From Micromonospora arida (GTDB lineage: Bacteria; Actinomycetota; Actinomycetes; Mycobacteriales; Micromonosporaceae), in contig NZ_QGSY01000340.1 of the NCBI RefSeq assembly GCF_003857035.1, positions 1 through 64,000 of the forward strand: a DNA stretch of 64,000 nt. The letters are read 5' to 3'. The translations under genes were made by a program, and so were the position numbers. Shown piece by piece: positions 8,256 through 17,593 of the stretch (the stretch's first letter is position 1; each line of letters opens with the position of its first letter). A model generated the notes under the pieces. It searched no databases, had not been told where the DNA came from, and was given only the letters and a program-made list of their open reading frames with translations.

Positions 8256-9221
8256 ATGTCCACTGCTCTGCTCGATTCCAACACCGCCGGCCCCGGCCCC
8301 AAACCACTCACCGACGGCAGCCAGTCCCCCGGCATCCTGGCCGCCCTCTGGGCTTTCGTGGTGATCCCCTTCGTCGCCCTGCTGGTCGCCGTGCCGGTGG
8401 CGTGGGGCGGCTGGCTGGGCTGGACCGACGTGATCATCGGCCTGGTCTGGTACGTCGTCTCCGGGCTCGGCATCACCGTCGGCTTCCACCGCTACTTCAC
8501 GCACGGCTCGTTCAAGGCCAAGCGGTGGCTGCGGGTGACTCTGGCGGTCGCGGGTTCGTTGGCGGTGCAGGGCGAGATCATTCAGTGGGTCGCCGACCAC
8601 CGGCGCCACCACGCGTTCTCCGACCTGGAGGGTGACCCGCACTCGCCGTGGCGCTTCGGCACCAGCTTCTGGGCGTTGACCCGGGGCCTGTTCCACGCAC
8701 ACGTGGGCTGGCTGTTCCGCCGGGAGCTGTCCAACCGCCAGCGTTTCGCACCGGACCTCATCGCCGACCGGGACATCAGCCGGGTCGACCGGCTCTTCCC
8801 CGCGCTGGTGGCCATCTCGCTGCTCGGCCCGGCACTGATCGGCGGCCTGGTGACCTGGTCCTGGCAGGGTGCGCTGACCGCGTTCTTCTGGGCCGGGCTG
8901 GTCCGGATCGGCCTCCTGCACCACGTCACGTGGGCGATCAACTCGGTGTGCCACGTCTACGGCGAGCGTCCGTTCGCGATGCGCCAGGGCGACCGTGCGT
9001 CGAACTTCTGGCCGCTGGCGATCCTGTCCTTCGGCGAGAGCTGGCACAACCTGCACCACGCCGACCCGACCAGCGCCCGGCACGGCGTGCTGCGCGGTCA
9101 GGTGGACATCTCCGCCAGGGTGATCTGGTTGTTCGAGAAGACCGGCGCGGCAACGCAGGTGCGCTGGCCAAAGCCCGAGCGCCTCGCCGCCAAGCTGGTG
9201 AAGCCGGTCGCACCGCGCTGA
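8256..9221 (+). CDS. Acyl-CoA/fatty acid desaturase (delta-9 type)
   Basis: A 321-residue membrane di-iron desaturase that introduces a double bond into fatty acyl chains. The three histidine boxes are intact: HRYFTH at 78-83, HRRHH at 115-119 and HNLHH at 264-268. Hydrophobic segments lie at about 28-50, 57-75, 92-108 and 185-225. I start at the ATG at 8256 (MSTALLDSN); an upstream GTG would add ten residues. It is the first gene on the plus strand after tRNA-Gln and is followed by a TetR gene. The repeats at 8196-8226 suggest transcriptional control of membrane fluidity. Confidence 0.9.
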   Translation: MSTALLDSNTAGPGPKPLTDGSQSPGILAALWAFVVIPFVALLVAVPVAWGGWLGWTDVIIGLVWYVVSGLGITVGFHRYFTHGSFKAKRWLRVTLAVAGSLAVQGEIIQWVADHRRHHAFSDLEGDPHSPWRFGTSFWALTRGLFHAHVGWLFRRELSNRQRFAPDLIADRDISRVDRLFPALVAISLLGPALIGGLVTWSWQGALTAFFWAGLVRIGLLHHVTWAINSVCHVYGERPFAMRQGDRASNFWPLAILSFGESWHNLHHADPTSARHGVLRGQVDISARVIWLFEKTGAATQVRWPKPERLAAKLVKPVAPR

Positions 9222-9445
9222 AACCGGGCGGTGCCCGACGATGCCGCCTGGCAGGATGGCCGGATGACCGAGCCATGCGGGGGGACCGGGCGGCTCGTCG
9301 GACGGGGGGCCGAGCCCGATCCGGGTACGGTCGAACGGCGCGTCAGGGCGGTCGGACCGCCCGACAGTGAGGCGACGACGTGAACGGGCACAGCGGAGGA
9401 ACCATTCCACGGCAGGGCGTCACCGAGCGCCAGCGAGGCGGCGAC

Positions 9446-10144
9446 ATGCCTGAGGTCAGCGACGAGGCGGCGGCAGCCGTCGGCGGCCGACGGGCGACGC
9501 CTACGGCGGCACCGAAAGCCAAAGCTCCCTCCCGGGTCCGCATGTCGGCGGCCCAACGCCGGGAGCAGTTGATCGCGACCGGCCGGCAACTCTTCGCCGA
9601 ACGCGGTTTCGACGCCACCTCCATCGAGGAGGTGGCGTCCCGCGCCAAAGTCTCCAAGCCGGTCGTCTACGAGCACTTCGGCGGCAAGGAAGGGCTCTAC
9701 GCGGTCGTGGTGGACCGGGAGGTCCGGGCTCTGCTCGATCGGATCACCACGGCGTTGACCGCCGGGCACCCGAGGGAGTTGCTGGAGCAGGCGGCGCTGG
9801 CCCTGCTGGGCTACATCGAAGAGGAGACCAGCGGCTTCCGCGTGCTGGTCCGCGAGTCGCCGCTGATGTCCGCGACGGGCACCTTCAGCAGCATCATGAA
9901 CGACGTCGCACACCAGGTCGAGCACATCCTGGGTGCCGAGTTCAAGAGCCGGGGGTACGACCCGAAGCTGGCCGAGCTGTACTCACAGGCGCTGGTGGGC
10001 ATGGTTGCGCTGACCGGCAGCTGGTGGCTGGAGGTGCGAAAGCCGCGCAAGGAGACGGTGGCGGCGCACCTCGTCAACCTGGCCTGGAACGGGTTGTCGC
10101 ACCTGGAGGCCAAGCCGACGCTGATCACCGCCCGGCGCCACTGA
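9446..10144 (+). CDS. TetR/AcrR-family transcriptional regulator
   Basis: A 232-residue repressor-like protein. After an Ala/Lys-rich leader of about 35 residues, the TetR helix-turn-helix spans about 40-85, with FAERGFDATSIEEVA and KVSKPVVYEHFGGKEGLY. A helical ligand-binding domain follows. I use the ATG at 9446; in-frame alternatives are the GTG at 9380 and an internal ATG (MSAAQRREQL). It lies 224 bp downstream of the desaturase on the same strand, so regulation of that gene is plausible but not shown by sequence alone. Confidence 0.88.
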   Translation: MPEVSDEAAAAVGGRRATPTAAPKAKAPSRVRMSAAQRREQLIATGRQLFAERGFDATSIEEVASRAKVSKPVVYEHFGGKEGLYAVVVDREVRALLDRITTALTAGHPRELLEQAALALLGYIEEETSGFRVLVRESPLMSATGTFSSIMNDVAHQVEHILGAEFKSRGYDPKLAELYSQALVGMVALTGSWWLEVRKPRKETVAAHLVNLAWNGLSHLEAKPTLITARRH

Positions 10145-10150
10145 CCCCGA

Positions 10151-10627
10151 TCAACGGCGGTGTACGTCGGCCACCGGGTGCTTACGGTGCTCCAGCTCCG
10201 CCTCGGCGGACTCCGGTGGGCCGACCTTGTCGTACAGACCGGTGCCGAGCAGGATCAGGCCGAACAGCATCGACACGACCACTGTCGACATCGAGAAGTT
10301 GAGGAAGTTCGCTCCGGTCTGCAGCACCGACATCATCAGGATGCTGGTCACCAGGAACACCACCCCGGCGGTGAGGTTCATGTAGTGGCCAAGGTTGGTG
10401 CGCCGCGAGGCCCCGATGATCAGGACGACCCCGAAGATCACCGAGGCGAGCGAGAAGGCCAGGTTGGTCCGGAGTCCGAGGGCCCAGGTGCTGTTGCGGG
10501 CAAAGAGCGGATCGCCGATCGTCTCGGCGACGCCCCAGACGCCGAAGACCAGGATGTAGACCCCGATCAGCCCGGAGAGGACCCGGTAGAGCGGCCGTGC
10601 CGGATGGTTGACCGGAAAATGCGGCAT
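10151..10627 (-). CDS. DUF4383-family membrane protein (copy A)
   Basis: A 158-residue protein with four predicted transmembrane helices. It begins MPHFPVNHPARPLYR, the family-typical N-terminus, and contains LLGTGLYDKVG near the C-terminus. Function is unknown. It is a paralogue of the gene at 10843-11298, which shares NHPARP, YDKVG/YGKVG and the same helix pattern. Its stop faces that of the TetR gene 6 bp away. A 23-bp inverted repeat separates it from the upstream paralogue. An alternative start 15 bp further upstream is possible. Confidence 0.8.
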   Translation of the reverse strand: MPHFPVNHPARPLYRVLSGLIGVYILVFGVWGVAETIGDPLFARNSTWALGLRTNLAFSLASVIFGVVLIIGASRRTNLGHYMNLTAGVVFLVTSILMMSVLQTGANFLNFSMSTVVVSMLFGLILLGTGLYDKVGPPESAEAELEHRKHPVADVHRR

Positions 10628-10743
10628 AGCCCTGAACCCCATCCACCTGAGTTGACCGTTTCAGGGGAATTGTCGCCCAAGGCAGAGCCGACTGTCCGAA
10701 AAACACCAATGCCGGAAGGTCCGCCGGAGGCTGGACCGGGTCA

Positions 10744-10817
10744 GGTTTTCGCCGGAGCCCGAGCTGCGCAGGGATCAAGCCTGACCGCCCGGAGCAGCTC
10801 GGGCTCCGGCGAAAACC
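10744..10817. repeat. Perfect 23-bp inverted repeat with 28-nt loop
   Basis: Positions 10744-10766 and 10795-10817 are exact reverse complements; the arm core is GCCGGAGCCCGAGCTG. It lies between the two DUF4383 paralogues, 26 bp past the stop of copy B and 117 bp before the start of copy A. A minus-strand transcript would end in AAAAC rather than U residues, so it is not a textbook intrinsic terminator. It may be a terminator, an RNA stability element or a palindromic intergenic repeat. Confidence 0.75.
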
Positions 10818-10842
10818 CACGGCCGCAACCAAAAAAGAAAGC

Positions 10843-11298
10843 TCAGAGCACGAGACGAGCCTTCTGGAACGCCTCCGCCTCATCCTCCGTGCCGACCTTG
10901 CCGTACATGCCGACCATGAGCAGCACCAGGGCGGCCGTCATCACCACGACCACGGTGGTGATGCTGAAGTTGAAGATGTTGGCGTCGGTCCGGATGAACG
11001 CGAGACCGGCCAGGCTGACCACCATGAGGGTGTACGCCAGCCACTGGTTGATCGCCACGTCGATGTTGCGGCCGAGCGCGGTGCCGACCAGCACGACGAT
11101 CCCGAGCAGCACGCTGAGCAGCGAGAAGCCCAGGTTGGTGCCCTGACCGAGGACCCGGGTGTCGTCCTGGGCGAGGATCTCGTTGCCGGTGCTCGCGATG
11201 ATGCCGAGCACACCGAAGACGACCAGGTACAGACCGGTCAGCCCGCCGATCGCCCGGTAGATCGGCCGCGCGGGGTGGTTGACGGGGGTGTGTGCCAT
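10843..11298 (-). CDS. DUF4383-family membrane protein (copy B)
   Basis: A 151-residue four-helix membrane protein beginning MAHTPVNHPARPIYR, with GMYGKVGTEDEAEAF near the end. It is paralogous to copy A downstream. The ATG at 11298 is preceded by TTGGAG at proper spacing; the longer upstream frame is not needed. Function is unknown; the tandem pair suggests an old local duplication, and the family is common in actinobacteria. Confidence 0.82.
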   Translation of the reverse strand: MAHTPVNHPARPIYRAIGGLTGLYLVVFGVLGIIASTGNEILAQDDTRVLGQGTNLGFSLLSVLLGIVVLVGTALGRNIDVAINQWLAYTLMVVSLAGLAFIRTDANIFNFSITTVVVVMTAALVLLMVGMYGKVGTEDEAEAFQKARLVL

Positions 11299-11398
11299 GT
11301 CTGTGTCTCCAACGCCGTGGGGTAGGTGTCGCCGACGATTGTCTCGCATGTGGTGGTGTGACGCCGCACACGGGGCCCGTGCCGGCGCGCCCGGCCGC

Positions 11399-13204
<1,806 letters not shown>

Positions 13205-13324
13205 ATTCCACCCTTCATGATCAAGGCGTCCCGATGCCGGCGGGCACCTGGACGCCTGTCCCAAGGGTACGCGGAAGCCCCGAACGTCCGCGCCGCGCGC
13301 CAGCAGCTCCGGTGGAACGCGTCG

Positions 13325-14272
13325 TCAGCCGACGCGGGCGCCGGCTACCGGACCGTGCGCGACCCGCGCCTCCCGGCAGACGCCCGCAGCGGTCAGCTCC
13401 GCGGCGATCCGCTCCGCGTCGGCCGCGTTGGCGGCGAGAAACACGCAGGTCGGGCCGGAGCCGGAGACGATGCCGGTGAGCGCGCCGGCCGCCTCGCCGG
13501 CCTTCAGGGTGTCGGCCAGCGCCGGGCGCATGGCCAGGGCGGCGTCCTGGAGGTCGTTGCCGAGCGTACGGGCGAGCACCCGGGGGTCACGCTGGCGCAG
13601 CGCGCCCAGCAGGGCGTCGGTGCTGCCCAGCGGGGTGCCGGCGGCACCGGAGTCGCGGAGCCGATCCAGCTCCCGGTACGCGGTCGGGGTGGAGAGGCCG
13701 ACGTCGGCGATCGCCACCACCCAGTGCCAGGAGGTGGGGCGGGCCAGCACGGGGCTGATCGCCTCACCCCGGCCGGTGCCCAGCGCGGTGCCGCCGTAGA
13801 TCAGGAACGGCACGTCGGAGCCGAGGTCGGCGGCGATGCCGGCCAACTCGTCGCGGGACAGCCCGGTGCCCCAGAGCGCGTCGCAGGCCACCAGCGCGGC
13901 GGCCGCGTCGGCGCTGCCACCGGCCAACCCACCGGCGAGCGGAATCTGCTTGCGCAGGTGCAGTCGGGCGTGCGGCAGCACCCCCGCGTACCCGGCGAGG
14001 GCATGCGCGGCGCGGATCACCAGGTTGGTGTCGTCCAGGGCCAGCTCGCCGGTGCCCTCACCCTCCATGGTCAGGGCGAGGGTGTCGCCCCGGCGGGCGG
14101 TCAGCTCGTCGTAGATCGAGATGGCGTGGTAGATCGTGTTCAGCTCGTGGTAGCCGTCCCGACGCAGCGGGCCCACCCCGAGGTGCAGGTTGATCTTCGC
14201 CGGCACCCGCACCCGCACCGGGCCGATGGCCCCGCGTCGCTCGTCGTCGTCCGGTCGCCAGGCCTCGGTCAC
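13325..14272 (-). CDS. ispE: 4-diphosphocytidyl-2-C-methyl-D-erythritol kinase
   Basis: A 315-residue GHMP kinase of the non-mevalonate isoprenoid pathway that phosphorylates CDP-methylerythritol. It has VPAKINLHLGV at 23-33, with the conserved Lys26, and the glycine-rich ATP site PLAGGLAGGSADAA at 111-124. The GTG start at 14272 overlaps the stop of a 26-codon micro-ORF by four bases (GTGA), so its translation may be coupled to that frame. The rsmA-ispE-ABC-F order matches mycobacteria. Confidence 0.94.
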   Translation of the reverse strand: MTEAWRPDDDERRGAIGPVRVRVPAKINLHLGVGPLRRDGYHELNTIYHAISIYDELTARRGDTLALTMEGEGTGELALDDTNLVIRAAHALAGYAGVLPHARLHLRKQIPLAGGLAGGSADAAAALVACDALWGTGLSRDELAGIAADLGSDVPFLIYGGTALGTGRGEAISPVLARPTSWHWVVAIADVGLSTPTAYRELDRLRDSGAAGTPLGSTDALLGALRQRDPRVLARTLGNDLQDAALAMRPALADTLKAGEAAGALTGIVSGSGPTCVFLAANAADAERIAAELTAAGVCREARVAHGPVAGARVG

Positions 14273-14349
14273 GGGGTGACGTCCCGAAGGTGCAGGCGGA
14301 TGTCGAACGGCTTGGCCACGATCAGCTCCTCGGCGTCCTCGGCGGGCAC
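14269..14349 (-). CDS. 26-residue micro-ORF between rsmA and ispE
   Basis: The GTG at 14349 opens a 26-codon frame ending in TGA at 14269-14271; the product starts MPAEDAEELIVAKPFDI and ends LRDVTP. A GGAAGTAGG ribosome-site candidate precedes it, 9 bp after the rsmA stop. Its TGA overlaps the ispE GTG start. The peptide is acidic at the N-terminus and not low-complexity. It is either a genuine microprotein or a translational coupling device for ispE; I do not recognise a family. Confidence 0.5.
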   Translation of the reverse strand: MPAEDAEELIVAKPFDIRLHLRDVTP

Positions 14350-14358
14350 GGCGTCAGC

Positions 14359-15228
14359 CTACTTCCCGGCCGGCGTACCGACCGGAGCCGACGCGGCGAT
14401 GGCGGCGAACTGCTCGACGGTCAGTGACTCCCCGCGGGCGCCGGGGTCGACGCCGGCGGCAGTGAGCGCCGCGGCGGCCCGGTCCGCGCCACCGGCCCAA
14501 CCGGCCAACGCGGCGCGCAGCGTCTTGCGCCGCTGCGCGAACGCCGCGTCCACCACGGCGAAGACCCGCTCCCGCGGTACGTCGGCGCGGGGCGGCTCGT
14601 GGCAGGTGAAGGAGACCAGGCCGGAGTCGACGTTGGGCACCGGCCAGAACACGTTCGGCGGCACCTTGCCGGCACTGCGGGCCTGGGCGTACCAGGCGAG
14701 CTTCACCGACGGAATGCCGTACACCTTGGAGCCAGGACCGGCGACGAGCCGGTCGGCGACCTCCTTCTGCACCATCACCAGACCGTGCCGCAGGGTGGGC
14801 AGCACGGCGAGCAGGTGCAACACCACGGGCACCGCGACGTTGTAGGGCAGGTTCGCCACCAACGCGGTCGGTGCCGGGTCGGCCAACTCGGCGGCGGCGA
14901 TGCGCAGCGCGTCCGCGCGGTGCACGGTCAGGCGGGCGGCGTCGGCCCCGGCGTGCCGCGCGGCGGTCTCCGGTAGTGCCCCGGCGAGCACCGGGTCGAT
15001 CTCCACGGCGTGCACGTGCCCGGCGACCGGCAGCAGCCCCAGGGTCAGCGAGCCGAGGCCAGGCCCCACCTCCAGGGCCACGTCGTCGGGGGTGAGGCCG
15101 GCGGCGGTCACGATTCGGCGCACGGTGTTCGGGTCGTGCACGAAGTTCTGGCCCAGCTTCTTGGTGGGCGCGACGCCCAGCCGGGCGGCGAGTTCCCGGA
15201 TCTCCGCCGGGCCGAGGAGACCGGTCAT
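14359..15228 (-). CDS. rsmA: 16S rRNA (A1518/A1519) dimethyltransferase
   Basis: A 289-residue KsgA/RsmA methylase that dimethylates two adjacent adenines near the 3' end of 16S rRNA. It has KKLGQNFVHD near the N-terminus, the SAM-binding EVGPGLGSLT at about 53-62, and the catalytic NLPYNV motif. The start is the ATG at 15228. It lies 46 bp downstream of tatD. In mycobacteria rpfB separates these genes; here nothing lies between. Confidence 0.95.
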   Translation of the reverse strand: MTGLLGPAEIRELAARLGVAPTKKLGQNFVHDPNTVRRIVTAAGLTPDDVALEVGPGLGSLTLGLLPVAGHVHAVEIDPVLAGALPETAARHAGADAARLTVHRADALRIAAAELADPAPTALVANLPYNVAVPVVLHLLAVLPTLRHGLVMVQKEVADRLVAGPGSKVYGIPSVKLAWYAQARSAGKVPPNVFWPVPNVDSGLVSFTCHEPPRADVPRERVFAVVDAAFAQRRKTLRAALAGWAGGADRAAAALTAAGVDPGARGESLTVEQFAAIAASAPVGTPAGK

Positions 15229-15274
15229 GGCAGGCAGCGTAGCGACGGGGTCGGTGCCGACCGTCGGGCCGGGC

Positions 15275-16162
15275 TCACCACGGGCCGAAGGCCCGGTCGC
15301 CGGTGGCGGAGATGGCCGCGCACAGCTCGTCCAGGTCGCTGCCGGTGGTCGCGGCGAGCGCGCGGACGGTGAGCGGGATCAGGTACGACGCGTTCGGCCG
15401 GCCGCGGTACGGCATCGGAGTGAGGTACGGGGCGTCGGTCTCCACCAGCATCTGATCCACCGGGGTCAGCGCGGCAGCCGCGCGCAGCTCCGTCGCGCTG
15501 CCGAAGGTGACGGTGCCGGCGAAGCTCAGCAGGTAGCCGCGCCGGACGCACTCGCGGGCGAAGTCGGCGTCGCCGGAGAAGCAGTGCAGCACCACCCGGT
15601 CGGGAGCGCCCTCGTCGTCGAGGATCCGCAGCACGTCGGCGTGCGCGTCGCGGTCGTGGATGACCAGCGTCTTGTCGTACCGCTTGGCGATGGCGATGTG
15701 CGCCCGGAAACTCTGCTCCTGCGCGGCACGCCCCTCGTCGCCGGTCCGGAAGAAGTCCATTCCGGTCTCGCCGATCCCCCGGACCCGGTCGCGGGCGGCG
15801 AGTGACTCGATCTCCCGCAACGCCTCGTCGAGGTCGCTGAGCCGGGGTGCCTCGTTGGGGTGCAGCGCCACGGTGGCCAGCACGGCGGGGTACTCATCGG
15901 CGGTGGCCGCGCCCCACCGGGAGGAGGCGACGTCCACGCCCACCTGGACGAGCCGGTCCACGCCGACCTTCGCGGCCAACGCGATGGCCACGGCAACCGG
16001 GTCGTCGGCCGGCCCGCCGCCGGGCACACCGGCCTCGCTGACCGTGATGTCCAGGTGGGTGTGGCTGTCCAGCACCGCCCGGGGCAACGACTCGGGGGCG
16101 GGCGGAAACTCTCCGGCCCGCCGGGCGGCACGCTCGCGGCGGGATTCAGTGGGCTCGCTCAT
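15275..16162 (-). CDS. tatD: TatD-family metal-dependent DNase
   Basis: A 295-residue TIM-barrel hydrolase with the family metal ligands: DSHTHLD near the N-terminus, GETGMDFF, LVIHDRDAH, HCFSGD and ETDAPYL. TatD proteins are 3'-5' exonucleases or D-aminoacyl-tRNA-deacylase-like enzymes. I start at the ATG at 16162 (MSEPTESRRE); an ATG four codons upstream is possible, and neither has a strong ribosome site. It appears to head the tatD-rsmA-ispE-ABC-F unit. Confidence 0.92.
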   Translation of the reverse strand: MSEPTESRRERAARRAGEFPPAPESLPRAVLDSHTHLDITVSEAGVPGGGPADDPVAVAIALAAKVGVDRLVQVGVDVASSRWGAATADEYPAVLATVALHPNEAPRLSDLDEALREIESLAARDRVRGIGETGMDFFRTGDEGRAAQEQSFRAHIAIAKRYDKTLVIHDRDAHADVLRILDDEGAPDRVVLHCFSGDADFARECVRRGYLLSFAGTVTFGSATELRAAAALTPVDQMLVETDAPYLTPMPYRGRPNASYLIPLTVRALAATTGSDLDELCAAISATGDRAFGPW

Positions 16163-16303
16163 CAGCGACAGCATCACACACCGGGCCTGTCCATCTGCCC
16201 GCCACCCGACGTTCACCCCGACTACGCCGCCCGACTCTACGGTCGCTCACGAGCGGACGCGACAGCGTGCGGACCTCATCCCACCGAGCAGCGAGGCGAC
16301 GGC

Positions 16304-17551
16304 ATGAGCGTCACCCCCCAGGCCGGTGGCAGCGCCGGTGAACGGACCGGACTGCACGTGGCGTTCGGTGGCGGCGTGTACCCGGCCGAGGAGATCGCCC
16401 GAGGCGCCGCGTACGAGTTGTTCAGCGCCGACGAGGTGGCCGGCTTCGAGTGGGCACCCCGCCCGGGTAGCGCCCTGCCGTGGCACCGGTTCGTGCACGT
16501 CACCGAGGTGACCGCTGTGCACGGGGCGACGGAGCCGGCTGACGAACCGGAGACGCCGCTGCTGATGCCCGCTCACCGCGAGCGGGGCTGGGCGTACCTG
16601 CATCAGCTCAGCCAGCAGCCGGCGGCGGCGGGCGATCCGATGCTGGTCGCGGCGCGCGCGTCGGCGGTGGTCCGGCGGGGCACCCGGATGATGAAGGTGC
16701 TCTCGGCCCAGCAGGTCGCCGGCTACGTACGGGGTTGGCTGCCACACGGCTTCTGCTACCGCGAGCACGACGTGGCCCACCTGCGTACGTCGGCGACGAC
16801 GACGGTGCTGCGTACGGATGGTGACGTCGGCCGGGACGGCCCGGACGTGGCGTACGCGCTGCGCTGGCGCGCGTCCGACCCGGGTGACTACGACGTGCCG
16901 GTTGGCCCGGCACACCGCGGCCTGACCGCGCTGGCCGCCCGGGACCGGCTCGGCGCCCCGGTGCTCGGCACCGGCTTCGTGCCCAGCAACGGTCAGCTCA
17001 TCCCCGAGTTCATCACCCGGGACTTCGCCGACCTGCCGATGCCGGCGAACGCGGCCCTCATCGCGTACCCGGCGGAGGGTGCGGAGGTGGTGCTGTACAC
17101 CTACCAGGCCGAGCAGCGCGGGTGGCTGCGGATGGTGGGCCCGCAGTGGCGGCACCTGCTGGCCGCGGTGCCGGGTCTCTCCCCGGACCAGGAGTACGTG
17201 CCGAACGTCGACGCCCCCCGCTCCACCCAGCTGGTCGGCATGTACGGCGACAGCGAGTACGAGGCGGTCGCCGACCTGCCCGGTGGGTTCCGGGTGCTGG
17301 CGATGACCCGGGCGGCCCGTTACCCGGTGGACGCGGTGGCCCGCCGGGTCCGGTTCGCCCAGTGGCGCGGGGTGCCGTGCCTGGTGCTGCGGGAGGAGGC
17401 CGGCTGGCTGCGGGTGCGCCTGCGCTCCCCGAACCCGGACACCGTGGTCACGACCGGCGCGCAGTGTCAGGAACGCGGCGTCTACGAGGCCTGGGCGCCG
17501 GGCGCCGAGGTGACCGACGACCAGGTGATGGACACCCGCTACGCGATGTGA
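16304..17551 (+). CDS. Hypothetical protein of unknown family
   Basis: A 415-residue soluble protein with no signal peptide or membrane helix. The ATG at 16304 (MSVTPQAGGSAG) has GCGAGGCGAC upstream; the longer upstream frame overlaps tatD and is rejected. Sequence character is ordinary: mixed alpha/beta, several Tyr- and Trp-rich stretches such as TYQAEQRGWLRM, and no motif I recognise. It lies divergent from tatD and convergent with metG, with a hairpin at the shared 3' end. I cannot assign a function. Confidence 0.75.
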   Translation: MSVTPQAGGSAGERTGLHVAFGGGVYPAEEIARGAAYELFSADEVAGFEWAPRPGSALPWHRFVHVTEVTAVHGATEPADEPETPLLMPAHRERGWAYLHQLSQQPAAAGDPMLVAARASAVVRRGTRMMKVLSAQQVAGYVRGWLPHGFCYREHDVAHLRTSATTTVLRTDGDVGRDGPDVAYALRWRASDPGDYDVPVGPAHRGLTALAARDRLGAPVLGTGFVPSNGQLIPEFITRDFADLPMPANAALIAYPAEGAEVVLYTYQAEQRGWLRMVGPQWRHLLAAVPGLSPDQEYVPNVDAPRSTQLVGMYGDSEYEAVADLPGGFRVLAMTRAARYPVDAVARRVRFAQWRGVPCLVLREEAGWLRVRLRSPNPDTVVTTGAQCQERGVYEAWAPGAEVTDDQVMDTRYAM

Positions 17552-17554
17552 CCG

Positions 17555-17585
17555 CGCGCGGCGGCGGCTTACCCGCCGCCGCGCG
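17555..17585. terminator. Bidirectional hairpin between 16304 gene and metG
   Basis: CGCGCGGCGGCGG at 17555-17567 pairs exactly with CCGCCGCCGCGCG at 17573-17585 around a 5-nt loop. It begins 4 bp after the plus-strand stop and ends 9 bp from the metG stop, so one structure can serve both convergent transcripts. No U-tract is present. Confidence 0.75.
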
Positions 17586-17593
17586 TCGTGCGC

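Noticed and set aside
9264..9382. A 39-codon ATG frame before the TetR gene whose TGA overlaps an upstream GTG
   Set aside because: Arg/Gly/Pro-rich with a weak ribosome site; the TetR gene is better started at 9446. Not enough to call a leader peptide.
10744..10817. Insertion-sequence terminal repeats
   Set aside because: Only 28 bp lie between the arms, so there is no room for a transposase and no flanking duplication is seen.
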